From assembly GCF_001294205.1 (NCBI RefSeq), contig NZ_LAQT01000002.1, positions 475,561 through 539,560 of the forward strand: DNA of 64,000 nucleotides, given 5' to 3'. Shown here piece by piece: positions 55,484-63,971 of the stretch (position 1 is its first letter; each line of letters begins with the position of its first letter). Source of the DNA: Amantichitinum ursilacus. GTDB taxonomy: Bacteria > Pseudomonadota > Gammaproteobacteria > Burkholderiales > Chitinibacteraceae. A program made the translations under genes and the position numbers. Under the pieces are notes generated by a model. The model had not been told where the DNA came from. It saw only the letters and a program-made list of their open reading frames with translations, and made no database searches.

Positions 55484-55632
55484 CGCGCCGCCCCGGGGTC
55501 ACCCCTCAGTGCGGGCCGCGGTAGCGGGTTGGTTGATCCTGACCTGCCATCGCCGTCTTGCCGATCAATGTTAACGCAATCTTTTTCCCGATCTGATCGC
55601 GCCACGGGCGCAGTGGGCCATGCAGGGTGTGA

Positions 55633-56757
55633 CTACACCGCCGTCTGCAAGGTGGCGCCGCCCGCCGCCAGCGCCACGGCCAGATGCGGATCAATAATCT
55701 GAAAACGCCCGGCGCTGTCTTGCGCCAGTACGCGATTGCGGATCAGTTTTTTAAGGCTGCTCTGGATTTGCGAGGTGGACACTAGCGCGCTGCCGGTTTG
55801 CTCGGCCAGATGCGCGCGCATTTCGCTACCGTAAAAGCCCGTTAAGCCCTGCGCGATCTGCGCCAGTAACAACCGGTCCAGTCGGCTCATTTCTTCCCAC
55901 GACAACACCGACACGCGATGCCGCTGCAGCCGCGCCAGTTGCGTTTGCAACGCCTCGGCGGGCGAGCGCTCCGGGTTCAGCACCAGGTCTTCCACCAAAG
56001 CGCGAAAGTAATACGGAATGCGCTGCAAGCGCTGAAACGCATCCAGCAGAATGCCCTCATCGGCCTGGCCCCAGGTAATGCCTTGATACGGGCTGCCCAG
56101 CTTGCCAAACAGCGTGTCGTTTTGCCGTTTGCTTTGCGTGAGCTGCTGATATTGCTGTGCCAGATGCAGCACAAAGCCGTCGCCAATATCGGGCAGCGCC
56201 ACAATCATGCTGTGCTGTTGCAGCAACGCGGGCAGGCCTTGCTGGCCGCTTTGCGTGGTGGCGCTCAGGATCAGCCGCGCCTGGCCGTTGGTGCTGGCAA
56301 ACGCCGACAAAATCTCGCGCAGGAATGCATCGCCTTGCGGCAGTTGCAGCACGCGATCAACGTCATCAAGCAACAACAACGAACGTTTCTTTTCGCCGCG
56401 CAATTGCGCCAGTTCGCCCACTAACCGCGCCGCCAGGCCGGGGCGCGCTTCGGCCTTCTGGCCACTCAAGCGCGCAAATTGCCGCATCAACCATTTCTCG
56501 CCGGCGGCGAAGTCCGAAATGGCTTCTTCCAGCCGCCGTTGCAGCACGCGCGGCGACACCGAGGCGCAACTGAAATAGCGCACGCGCCAGCCATTTTGTT
56601 CGGCATACGGCAGCACATCTTGTTGCAGGAATTCGGATTTACCCATCTGGCGCGGGGCGATCACGGTGACGGCTTGTGCCAGCCCGGTGTGCAAGGCGGC
56701 AAGGGGGATGCTGGCGAGTTCGGCACGGCCGAAATGCCAACTGATGGGCGAGGGCAT
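55633..56757 (-). CDS. Orphan AAA/STAND-like ATPase with winged helix
   Basis: A 374-aa ATPase. The P-loop APRQMGKS (34-41) lacks the first Gly of the consensus, a variant seen in archaeal-type AAA ATPases. Walker B is LLLLDDVD (127-134). A sensor-like SATTQ follows at about 165. The C-terminal 100 residues read as a winged helix (SQIQSSLKKLIRNRVLAQDSAGRFQIIDP). Proteins of this build often sit in defence or mobile modules, but no partner effector is adjacent. It is convergent with the RutR-like gene and divergent from the PTS genes. A palindrome lies just upstream of its start. Confidence 0.75.
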   Translation of the reverse strand: MPSPISWHFGRAELASIPLAALHTGLAQAVTVIAPRQMGKSEFLQQDVLPYAEQNGWRVRYFSCASVSPRVLQRRLEEAISDFAAGEKWLMRQFARLSGQKAEARPGLAARLVGELAQLRGEKKRSLLLLDDVDRVLQLPQGDAFLREILSAFASTNGQARLILSATTQSGQQGLPALLQQHSMIVALPDIGDGFVLHLAQQYQQLTQSKRQNDTLFGKLGSPYQGITWGQADEGILLDAFQRLQRIPYYFRALVEDLVLNPERSPAEALQTQLARLQRHRVSVLSWEEMSRLDRLLLAQIAQGLTGFYGSEMRAHLAEQTGSALVSTSQIQSSLKKLIRNRVLAQDSAGRFQIIDPHLAVALAAGGATLQTAV

Positions 56758-56770
56758 GAAGCAATCTTTA

Positions 56771-56788
56771 TTATGCAGGCGTGCATAA
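56771..56788. promoter_or_regulatory. Inverted repeat at the ATPase start
   Basis: TTATGCA-GGCG-TGCATAA is a perfect 7-bp inverted repeat 13 bases upstream of the ATPase ATG, with a third partial TTATGC copy at 56789. It overlaps where the ribosome site should be, so it may be an operator or an RNA hairpin limiting translation. Confidence 0.45.
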
Positions 56789-56878
56789 TTATGCGCCGAA
56801 ACAATACTAGCAATAAAGCGGCATAACGCAGACGGCCTTGGCCCGGTTTTGCTACATGACGACCCGATAAATAATGTG

Positions 56879-56891
56879 AAATCAGTGATTT
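56879..56891. promoter_or_regulatory. Palindrome upstream of the PTS operon
   Basis: AAATCAGTGATTT is a perfect 13-base palindrome around one G, about 145 bases upstream of the IIA start, in the AT-rich divergent gap. It is a candidate operator. Confidence 0.35.
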
Positions 56892-57036
56892 AAAAACGCA
56901 AAAGTTGTTGTGGCGCACTGTGATTAATTTTTATGCCCGTGCCCGCATTTTTTGCCAATTATGGGTATTTTTCCGATTTATGCATTTTCTGACGGGGTGG
57001 AACATGCAATCCACGCCATCCCACAAGGAAAACGCA

Positions 57037-57486
57037 ATGCTTACCGAAATCCTGCCCGCCTACAGCATCCGCTTTGCCGACGGCTTTGCAGACTGGCGCG
57101 ACGCGGTGCGCGTCTCGTGCCAGCCGCTGCTGGAACGCGGCGCCATCGAAGCCGGCTATATCGACGCCATCATTGAAAACGTCGAAAAAATCGGCCCGTA
57201 TCTTGTGATCTCGCCCGATGTGGCAATTCCGCATGCCCGCCCCGAAGCAGGCGCCCGCGCCATCGCCATGGCGCTGCTCAAGACCACCACCCCGGTCAGG
57301 TTCAGCGACGACCCCGACCATCACGCGCGCTTGCTGTTTGCCTTTTCGGCCACCGACAACCATAGCCACCAGCGCGCTTTGCGCCAGTTGGCGCGGCTGA
57401 TCATGGACGAAGCGCGCTTTGCGCAATTGCAGGCCGCCACCACCGCCGAAGCGATCCTCGAACTGATCGCATCCCAACCCGAATAA
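57037..57486 (+). CDS. PTS EIIA, ascorbate/mannitol-type
   Basis: A 149-aa phosphocarrier. The phosphorylated His66 lies in ISPDVAIPHARPE, the usual site in UlaC/FrvA-like EIIA domains. AAGGAA precedes the ATG at 57037; Met at 57004 is an alternative. It receives phosphate from HPr and passes it to the EIIB encoded 21 bases downstream. No separate EI or HPr gene is in the window. Confidence 0.9.
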   Translation: MLTEILPAYSIRFADGFADWRDAVRVSCQPLLERGAIEAGYIDAIIENVEKIGPYLVISPDVAIPHARPEAGARAIAMALLKTTTPVRFSDDPDHHARLLFAFSATDNHSHQRALRQLARLIMDEARFAQLQAATTAEAILELIASQPE

Positions 57487-57507
57487 CCCTTCGCAGGAAG
57501 AAACACC

Positions 57508-57774
57508 ATGAAAATCATGATCGTATGTGGCAATGGTCTGGGCAGCAGTCTGATGCTGGAAATGGCCGTCAAGGATGTGTTGAAAGAACTGAAAAGCGAT
57601 GCGCAAGTCAGCCACGCCGACTTGTTTACCGCCAAGAGCGAAAGCGCCGATCTGTTTCTGGGCGCGCGCGAAATCATCGATAACCTGGACGACGGCAGCC
57701 GCAAGGTGGCGTCGGTAAAAAACATCATGGACAAGGTTGAGATCAAGGCCGTGCTGGAGCCTTTTCTCAAATAA
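57508..57774 (+). CDS. PTS EIIB, ascorbate-type (UlaB-like)
   Basis: An 88-aa EIIB of the lactose/ascorbate fold. The phosphorylated Cys7 lies in MIVCGNGLGSSLM, the exact UlaB pattern. AGGAAG precedes the ATG. It passes phosphate to the sugar carried by the EIIC downstream. Confidence 0.92.
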   Translation: MKIMIVCGNGLGSSLMLEMAVKDVLKELKSDAQVSHADLFTAKSESADLFLGAREIIDNLDDGSRKVASVKNIMDKVEIKAVLEPFLK

Positions 57775-57878
57775 ACCTGCTTGATGACGGTCCGTAGTAC
57801 GGCTGCTGCATGGCGGCGCGCCCTGGCGTATCAGCCACCCCGCACCGCCACCTCAAGCTTTATCGGAGTTAAACCAAA

Positions 57879-59135
57879 ATGATCAAATTCATACTCGATA
57901 TTCTTTCCGATCCGGCCATCCTGATCGGGATTTTTGCGCTGCTGGGCTTGTTGCTACAAAAAGCCAAAGTGGCCGACGTGGTGGCGGGCACCATCAAAAC
58001 CATTCTCGGTTTTGTGATTCTGGGCGCGGGCGCGCAAATTCTGGTGGGGTCGCTCGATATCTTTCGCCAGGTGTTTGACCACGCCTTCGGCCTGAAAGGC
58101 ACTATCCCCAACAACGAAGCCATCGTCGCCTTGTCGATGAAGCAATTTGGCTCGCAAACCGCCTATGTAATGATCCTGGGCATGCTGGTCAACCTGCTGC
58201 TGGCGCGCCTGACGCCGCTGAAATACATCTTCCTGACCGGCCATCACACGCTGTTTATGGCGTGCCTGCTGGTGGCGGTGATGAGCGCCGGTGGCATGAC
58301 CGGTGTGCCGCTGGTGTTGGTGGGTGGCGCCATGCTGGGTTTGCTGATGGTGATCATGCCGGCGCTGACGCAGCCATTTACCCGCAAGGTCACGGGTAGC
58401 GACAGCTTTGCGCTGGGACATTTTGGTTCGTTTGGTTATATCGCCGCGGCCCTGGTCGGCAAAGTGATCGGCAAAAAAGGCCGCAGCACCGAAGACATCA
58501 AAGTGCCCGAATCGCTGCGCTTTTTGCGCGATACCTCGATCTCGATGGCGCTGACCATGGGCATCCTGTTTATCGTGGTGTCGCTGGTGGCGGGCCCGAC
58601 CTTTATCGAAACCAGTCTGTCGGGCGGCGTTAACTTCCTGGTGTTCTCGATCAAACAGGCGCTGGTGTTCTCGGCTGGCGTGTACATTATTCTGGCGGGC
58701 GTACGTTTGCTGATCGCCGAAATCGTGCCGGCGTTCAAAGGCATCTCGGACAAGCTGATCCCCAACGCCAAGCCGGCGCTGGATTGCCCGGCGGTGTTTC
58801 CGTTCGCGCCTAATGCCGTGGTCATTGGCTTTATGTCCAGCTTTGTCGGCGGGCTGGTGGCGATGTTCATTACCCCGGCGTTGGGCCTGGCGGTGATTGT
58901 GCCGGGCTTGATTCCGCACTTCTTTACCGGCGCCACGGCGGGCGTCTATGGCAATGCCACCGGTGGTTTGCGCGGTGCGGTGTTTGGTGCCTTTGTAAAC
59001 GGCGTGCTGATCAGCTTTTTGCCCGCCGTATTGCTGACCTGCCTTGGCGCCATCGGCTTTGCTGGCACCACCTTTGGCGACACCGATTTCAGTGTGGTGG
59101 GCATCTTGTTGTCTTTTGTGATGCGCGCGCACTAA
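57879..59135 (+). CDS. PTS EIIC, ascorbate-type permease (UlaA-like)
   Basis: A 418-aa inner-membrane permease with about eleven segments. UlaA-type features are FVILGAGAQILVGSLDIF, MKQFGSQTAYVMILGMLVNLLLARLTPLKYIFLTGHH and FVGGLVAMFITP. It imports and phosphorylates L-ascorbate or a related sugar acid. CGGAG precedes the ATG. None of the ula catabolic genes (lactonase, decarboxylase, epimerases) lies beside it, so the end use is open. A strong terminator follows. Confidence 0.92.
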   Translation: MIKFILDILSDPAILIGIFALLGLLLQKAKVADVVAGTIKTILGFVILGAGAQILVGSLDIFRQVFDHAFGLKGTIPNNEAIVALSMKQFGSQTAYVMILGMLVNLLLARLTPLKYIFLTGHHTLFMACLLVAVMSAGGMTGVPLVLVGGAMLGLLMVIMPALTQPFTRKVTGSDSFALGHFGSFGYIAAALVGKVIGKKGRSTEDIKVPESLRFLRDTSISMALTMGILFIVVSLVAGPTFIETSLSGGVNFLVFSIKQALVFSAGVYIILAGVRLLIAEIVPAFKGISDKLIPNAKPALDCPAVFPFAPNAVVIGFMSSFVGGLVAMFITPALGLAVIVPGLIPHFFTGATAGVYGNATGGLRGAVFGAFVNGVLISFLPAVLLTCLGAIGFAGTTFGDTDFSVVGILLSFVMRAH

Positions 59136-59163
59136 TCCGGGCAATCCGTAGTAGCCCTCTACA

Positions 59164-59189
59164 GCCGACCCGCGGGTCGGCTTTTTTTT
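59164..59189 (+). terminator. Terminator of the PTS operon
   Basis: GCCGACCCGCGGGTCGGC, a perfect 18-base palindrome, is followed by eight T. Confidence 0.92.
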
Positions 59190-59330
59190 CGCGTGGCCGC
59201 CGGGCGGGGCTACATGGCTGACTCACGTCGTCTTACGCCGCAAACACTGGCCCGCCGATAATTTGCCGGGGGCGCTGGCACTAGCATGAGCAACGTCCAA
59301 CCCTGTCTGTCGACACAACCGGAGGCAATC

Positions 59331-59888
59331 ATGGCCCAGCTCCCCCAAGCCGTACCCGAAGCACGTACCGGCCCGGCCGCGCGCGCACTGGCGGTGCGCA
59401 AAGACGCCGCCACCAGTTTGTTGCTGGAAGACCATCTCAGAATCAAGAAGCTGTTCAAACAATTTGCCCAGGCCCGCATGGCGGGCAGCACCGCGCTTAA
59501 AAAACAACTGGCGCAGCAAACCTGCGCCGAGTTGCGCATCCATACCCAAATCGAAGAAGAGATTTTTTATCCGGCTGTGCGGCGTGCTTCGGGCGACCCC
59601 GACATGGTGTTCGAGGCCGTGGTGGAACATGCCAGCGCCAGTGCGCTGATCAACCAGCTGGAGGGCATGCGCGCCGACGATCCGATGTTTGATGCGCGCG
59701 TCAGCGTGCTCAGCGAATACGTGCTGCACCATATCAAGCAGGAAGAAGCCGAGATGTTCCCCGCCGCGCGCAAGGCGCTGGGCGCGGAACTGGACGCCAT
59801 CGGCCAGCAACTGGCCGCGCGCAAGGCAGAGCTGATGCAGCAAGCCGGCATCGCGCTCGAACCGCACGTGCATCACCGCACGCATTAA
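59331..59888 (+). CDS. Hemerythrin-domain protein
   Basis: A 185-aa cytosolic four-helix protein of the hemerythrin/HHE type, binding a di-iron centre that senses or handles O2, NO or iron. Ligand-bearing helices are readable: LLLEDHLRIKKLF, AELRIHTQIEEEIFYP, VEHASASALINQLE and YVLHHIKQEEAEMFP. GGAGG precedes the ATG at 59331, better than the upstream ATG at 59286. The C-terminus is His-rich (HVHHRTH). It is followed by a PfpI-like stress protein, a common pairing of stress functions. Confidence 0.88.
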   Translation: MAQLPQAVPEARTGPAARALAVRKDAATSLLLEDHLRIKKLFKQFAQARMAGSTALKKQLAQQTCAELRIHTQIEEEIFYPAVRRASGDPDMVFEAVVEHASASALINQLEGMRADDPMFDARVSVLSEYVLHHIKQEEAEMFPAARKALGAELDAIGQQLAARKAELMQQAGIALEPHVHHRTH

Positions 59889-59966
59889 TCGCATGCCACC
59901 GACGGCAACCCGCCCGATTATTTGTTCTCCATTCCAATCAAAATTCATCAACCAAGGAGTTTCAAG

Positions 59967-60518
59967 ATGACTGCAGCCGCATCGTTGCAAGGCGTTAAAG
60001 TGGCCATTCTGGTGGCCGATCTGTTTGAGCAAGCCGAACTGGCCGAGCCGCGCAAGGCGCTGGAAGCCGCTGGCGCGCAGACCGTGGTGGTCTCGCCCAA
60101 GGCGGGCGAAGTGCAGGGGCTGAATCATGTGCAGCCTGGCGACACCTTCAAAGTGGATTTGAGTCTGGCCGACGCCAATGCCGCCGATTTTGACGCGTTG
60201 CTGCTGCCGGGTGGCGTGGTCAACGCAGACGCGCTGCGCACTGATCCCAAGGCGCAAGAATTTGCGCGGCAGATTGATCGTAACGGCAAACCGATTGCGG
60301 TGATTTGCCATGGCGGCTGGCTACTGGTGTCGGCGGGCCTGGCGTCGGGCCACACGCTGACCAGTTGGCCGTCCTTGCAGGACGACATCAAAAACGCCGG
60401 CGGCACGTGGGTGGACCGCGAAGTGGTGGAAGACGGCAACTGGATCAGCAGCCGCAAACCGGATGATATTCCGGCGTTTAACCGTGTGCTGGTCGAGCGG
60501 CTGGCCCGCGTGCATTAA
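59967..60518 (+). CDS. PfpI/DJ-1 family protein (type 1 glutamine amidotransferase-like)
   Basis: A 183-aa protein of the DJ-1/PfpI superfamily. The nucleophile is Cys114 in AVICHGGWLL, with His115 next to it, and Glu22-Glu26 region near the N-terminus as in the family. Members act as proteases, glyoxalases or protein/DNA deglycases under stress; the exact activity is unclear. AAGGAG precedes the ATG at 59967. It is 78 bases after the hemerythrin gene. Confidence 0.9.
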   Translation: MTAAASLQGVKVAILVADLFEQAELAEPRKALEAAGAQTVVVSPKAGEVQGLNHVQPGDTFKVDLSLADANAADFDALLLPGGVVNADALRTDPKAQEFARQIDRNGKPIAVICHGGWLLVSAGLASGHTLTSWPSLQDDIKNAGGTWVDREVVEDGNWISSRKPDDIPAFNRVLVERLARVH

Positions 60519-60535
60519 GCCCCGCCACCGCATAG

Positions 60536-60700
60536 GGTGGGTCAAGACCCACCACGCAAAGCCAATGAGAAGAACGCCAAAGTTTGCGATTTTGTCGCTT
60601 GTCTTCCGCGACCTTCGGCGGCTACGAATCAAAGCAGATTTGATGACGAACAGGGCCGCGCTCTTCTCTGCTCACTTTGGGTGGTGGGTCCAGACCCACC
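60536..60700. repeat. Inverted pair of dispersed palindromes (copies E and F)
   Basis: Cores lie at 60536-60553 (preceded by ATAG) and 60683-60700 (followed by CTAT), with centres AA and CA. CAAAG (60557) and CTTTG (60675) lie inside the pair, as in the pair at 9152-9236. Confidence 0.8.
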
Positions 60701-60707
60701 CTATGGC

Positions 60708-61499
60708 TCACACGCCGGCTTCAAATGACCAGCGCGCCAGCGAGCCGTCTTTTTTCAGCGTTTCCAGTCCCTGGTTAAACGCGTTCACCAGTTCATCGTG
60801 GTTTTTGGCATTGCGGGAAAATGCCACGTACAGCGGCATCACGTTCACCGCCGGCTCCATCCACACCACCTGGTTTTTAAGCTGCGGCGCCACGCTGTTC
60901 AGCAAGCCTTGCGCCACGCCTTTCTCGATCAGCACAAACTGCACGCGTTTGCCGGCCAGTTTGCGCAGATTGGTTTCGTCGTCGCTGGCTTCTTCGGTGC
61001 GCAAATGCGCGTCGTCAAACACCGGCGGATTGGCATAACCGCGCACCACGCCGATGGTGTACGGCTTGAGTTCAGCCAGGTTGGAAAAGGTAATCGGGTT
61101 ATCCACGCGCTTGAACAAACCCAGACGGGTAGAGCTGACCGGATTGGCGTATTGCAGATACGACGTGCGCTCCGCTGAATACCACACGCCCACAATGCCA
61201 TCGACCGCGCCCGCTTTGGTCATATCCAGCGCGCGCGCCCAAGGCAGAAAGCTGATCTTTACCTCATAGCCGCTGCGGTTTAGCGCCGCCGTCGCGACGC
61301 GGATTACCAAGCCTTGGCCGGGCGCTTTCTCGCTCATATAAGGCGGATATTCGGTGGTGACCAGCTGCACGGTTTTATTGGCCACGCCACTGGCTGTGGC
61401 CGCGTGGCCAAGCGGGGTGCTACAGGCCAGAGCCAGCCCTAGCGTGGCGCTCCATCGCGTCGCCCCCATTAAATAGCCAGTGGAATTTGGCTTGATCAT
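60708..61499 (-). CDS. Periplasmic solute-binding protein (family 3, amino-acid type)
   Basis: A 263-aa exported protein with a signal peptide (cleavage near HAA, residue 34). The SBP_bac_3 fold features are VTTEYPPYMSEKAPGQGLVIRVATAALNRSGYEVKISFLPWARAL and GAVDGIVGVWYSAERTSYLQYANPV. It is of the stand-alone kind common in betaproteobacteria, with no permease or ATPase genes nearby. The ligand is unknown; it may bind amino acids or serve as a sensor input. Confidence 0.82.
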   Translation of the reverse strand: MIKPNSTGYLMGATRWSATLGLALACSTPLGHAATASGVANKTVQLVTTEYPPYMSEKAPGQGLVIRVATAALNRSGYEVKISFLPWARALDMTKAGAVDGIVGVWYSAERTSYLQYANPVSSTRLGLFKRVDNPITFSNLAELKPYTIGVVRGYANPPVFDDAHLRTEEASDDETNLRKLAGKRVQFVLIEKGVAQGLLNSVAPQLKNQVVWMEPAVNVMPLYVAFSRNAKNHDELVNAFNQGLETLKKDGSLARWSFEAGV

Positions 61500-61703
61500 C
61501 GGTCTTCTCCCAGGCGCTGCGTGACCGTATTGTCTGTTTCAATCATATGGCATAAAAATCCCGTTGCGCGCAATTCATGCACGCGGGTGTGGCGCTGACG
61601 CTGAAACCCGCCGCCGCGGTCCGACCGACGCGGGCAATCCACCATGCATAAATTGCCCTAACGCGGGATAATCGCGGCTGCCCCCGCGCTTTAAGGACTA
61701 TGA

Positions 61704-62471
61704 ATGGCTATCACGATCAAGACGCCCGAGCAGATTGCCGCCATGCGCGTCGCCGGCCAGATGGCGGCCGAAGTGCTCGAGATGATCTCGGAATACGTGC
61801 AACCCGGTGTGTCGACCGAAGAACTCGATCGCCGTTGTTTTGAATACATCACCAAAACCCAGAAAGCCACGCCCGCCAATGTGGGCTACCACGGCTTTCC
61901 CAAAACCCTGTGCACGTCGATCAATAGCGTGGTGTGCCACGGCATTCCCAGCCCGCGTGAAATCTTGCGCGAGGGCGATATTGTTAATATCGACGTCACC
62001 GTCATCAAAAACGGGTGGCATGGCGATACCAGCCGCATGTTTTACGCTGGCACACCGTCGCCCGAAGCGCAGCGCCTGAGCGATGTGACGTTTGAAGCCA
62101 TGATGGCCGGCATCGAAGTGGTTAAACCGGGCGCTACGCTGGGCGACGTCGGCCATGCCATCCAGACGCTGGCCGAAGCGGCGGGCTACTCGGTGGTGCG
62201 CGACTATTGCGGCCACGGCATCGGCCGCGTGTATCACGAAGAACCGCAAGTGCTGCATTACGGCCGCCCCGGCGCCGGTTTGCGCTTGCGCGCCGGCATG
62301 ACGTTTACCGTCGAGCCCATGATCAACGCCGGTGGTTCCAGCGTGCGCGGCCTGCCGGATGGCTGGACTGTGGTCACGCGCGACGGCTCGCTGAGCGCGC
62401 AATGGGAACACATGATTGCCGTCACCGAAGACGGCTTCGAAATTCTGACCCCCTGGCCGTCCGCGGCCTGA
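61704..62471 (+). CDS. map: Methionine aminopeptidase, type I
   Basis: A 255-aa cytosolic metalloenzyme removing initiator methionine. The ligands are readable: His79 (CHG), Asp97 (NIDVTV), Asp108 (HGDTSRMF), the His in GHGIGRVYHEEP, and Glu in FTVEPMI and at the end (SAQWEHMIAVTEDG). AAGGA precedes the ATG. It is usually next to rpsB; here it is followed by dbpA 14 bases later, so it may be an additional copy or simply relocated. Confidence 0.96.
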   Translation: MAITIKTPEQIAAMRVAGQMAAEVLEMISEYVQPGVSTEELDRRCFEYITKTQKATPANVGYHGFPKTLCTSINSVVCHGIPSPREILREGDIVNIDVTVIKNGWHGDTSRMFYAGTPSPEAQRLSDVTFEAMMAGIEVVKPGATLGDVGHAIQTLAEAAGYSVVRDYCGHGIGRVYHEEPQVLHYGRPGAGLRLRAGMTFTVEPMINAGGSSVRGLPDGWTVVTRDGSLSAQWEHMIAVTEDGFEILTPWPSAA

Positions 62472-62485
62472 TATCGAGTATCAAG

Positions 62486-63871
62486 TTGAACGCTAAAACC
62501 GCATTTTCCTCGTTGCCGCTCGACCCGGCCCAGCTGTCCAATCTGGAGAGCCTGGAATATCACGAGATGACGCCGATCCAGGCCAAAGCCCTGCCGCTGA
62601 TCCTGGAACGCAAAGACGTGATCGCGCAGGCCAAAACCGGCAGTGGCAAAACCGCCGCCTTTGGCCTGGGCATTCTGCATAACCTGAACCCCAAGCTGTT
62701 CGCCATCCAGGCCATGGTGCTGTGCCCCACGCGTGAGCTGGCCGATCAGGTGGCCAAATCGCTGCGCCAACTGGCGCGCCATCTGGACAATATCAAGATC
62801 ATCACACTGTGTGGCGGCACGCCGATGGGGCCACAGATTGGCTCGCTGGAGCATGGCGCGCACATCATCGTCGGCACGCCGGGCCGTCTGCATGACCATC
62901 TGTATCGCGAGACGCTGGACCTGCGTCGCCTGAATACGCTGGTGCTGGATGAAGCCGATCGCATGATCGATATGGGCTTTTACGATGAAGTGATCAATAT
63001 CGTGCAGCAATGCCCGGAGCGGCGGCAGACGCTGCTGTTTTCGGCCACCTATACCGAAGACGTGCGCAAGCAAAGCTCGGCGTTTTTGCGCAATCCGGTC
63101 GAAGTTAAAGTTGAAGCGCAGCACGACAACAGCCGCATCGAGCAACGTTTTTACGAAGTGGAACACACCGCGCGCAACGCGGCCGCCGCGCAGCTGATCA
63201 AGCATTTCCGGCCCGAATCGACGTTGGCGTTCTGCAATACCAAAATTCATTGCCGCGAACTGGCCGAGCAATTACGTGACGCCGGTTTATCGGCCGAAGC
63301 GCTGTATGGCGATATGGAACAGCGCGATCGTGACGAGATTCTGGTGCGCTTTGCCAATCGCAGTATTTCGGTGCTGGTGGCCACGGATGTTGCCGCACGC
63401 GGGCTGGATATTGCATCGCTGGATATGGTGCTGAACGTTGATGTGTCGAAAGACAGCGAAATCCACGTACACCGCATTGGCCGTACCGGCCGTGGCAACG
63501 CGCGTGGCCTGGCCGTTACGCTGGCCGCGCCGAACGAGCAGAAGTGGGTAAAGCTGATCGAGGACTATCAGCACGGGCTGAAGGCGCAATGGTTCAAGCT
63601 AAGCGAAGCCACCATCGCCAACGACGGCCCGCTGTTGCCGCCGATGGCCACATTGGTGGTAGCCGCCGGCCGCAAAGACAAAATCCGCCCCGGCGACATT
63701 CTGGGTGCACTGACCGGCGAGGCGGGCTTTAAAGGCGAGCAGATCGGCAAGATCAATGTGTTTGATTTCTCGACCTACGTGGCCGTCGACCGCCGCATCG
63801 CGCACCAGGCCGAAACCCGTCTGGCCAATACCAACATCAAGGGCCGTAAATACAAACTGCGGCTGATCTGA
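62486..63871 (+). CDS. dbpA: ATP-dependent RNA helicase DbpA
   Basis: A 461-aa DEAD-box helicase that helps assemble the 50S subunit by binding hairpin 92 of 23S rRNA. The Q motif YHEMTPIQAKALPLIL, Walker A AKTGSGKT (49-56), DEAD (LVLDEADRMIDMG), SAT and HRIGRTGR are in order. The C-terminal RNA-recognition domain (GRKDKIRPGDILGALTGEAGFKGEQIGKINVFDFSTYVAV) is the DbpA-specific part. The start is taken as TTG at 62486, giving the family length (E. coli 457); no ATG is near and the frame back to 62207 overlaps map. Confidence 0.93.
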   Translation: MNAKTAFSSLPLDPAQLSNLESLEYHEMTPIQAKALPLILERKDVIAQAKTGSGKTAAFGLGILHNLNPKLFAIQAMVLCPTRELADQVAKSLRQLARHLDNIKIITLCGGTPMGPQIGSLEHGAHIIVGTPGRLHDHLYRETLDLRRLNTLVLDEADRMIDMGFYDEVINIVQQCPERRQTLLFSATYTEDVRKQSSAFLRNPVEVKVEAQHDNSRIEQRFYEVEHTARNAAAAQLIKHFRPESTLAFCNTKIHCRELAEQLRDAGLSAEALYGDMEQRDRDEILVRFANRSISVLVATDVAARGLDIASLDMVLNVDVSKDSEIHVHRIGRTGRGNARGLAVTLAAPNEQKWVKLIEDYQHGLKAQWFKLSEATIANDGPLLPPMATLVVAAGRKDKIRPGDILGALTGEAGFKGEQIGKINVFDFSTYVAVDRRIAHQAETRLANTNIKGRKYKLRLI

Positions 63872-63888
63872 TCCCGCCCCGCGCATGG

Positions 63889-63971
63889 AGTGGGTCTTGA
63901 CCCACCCGATGACCGATGCGTAGCGACACGGTTGATGCATCCAATGCTGATAGGGTGGGTCTCGACCCACC
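63889..63971. repeat. Dispersed palindromes after dbpA (copies G and H)
   Basis: Copy G (63889-63906) has one base change in the core and is followed by CGAT. Copy H (63954-63971) is preceded by ATAG and followed by GCTCAAAGCC. H has the left-hand orientation and probably pairs with a copy beyond the window. Confidence 0.75.
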
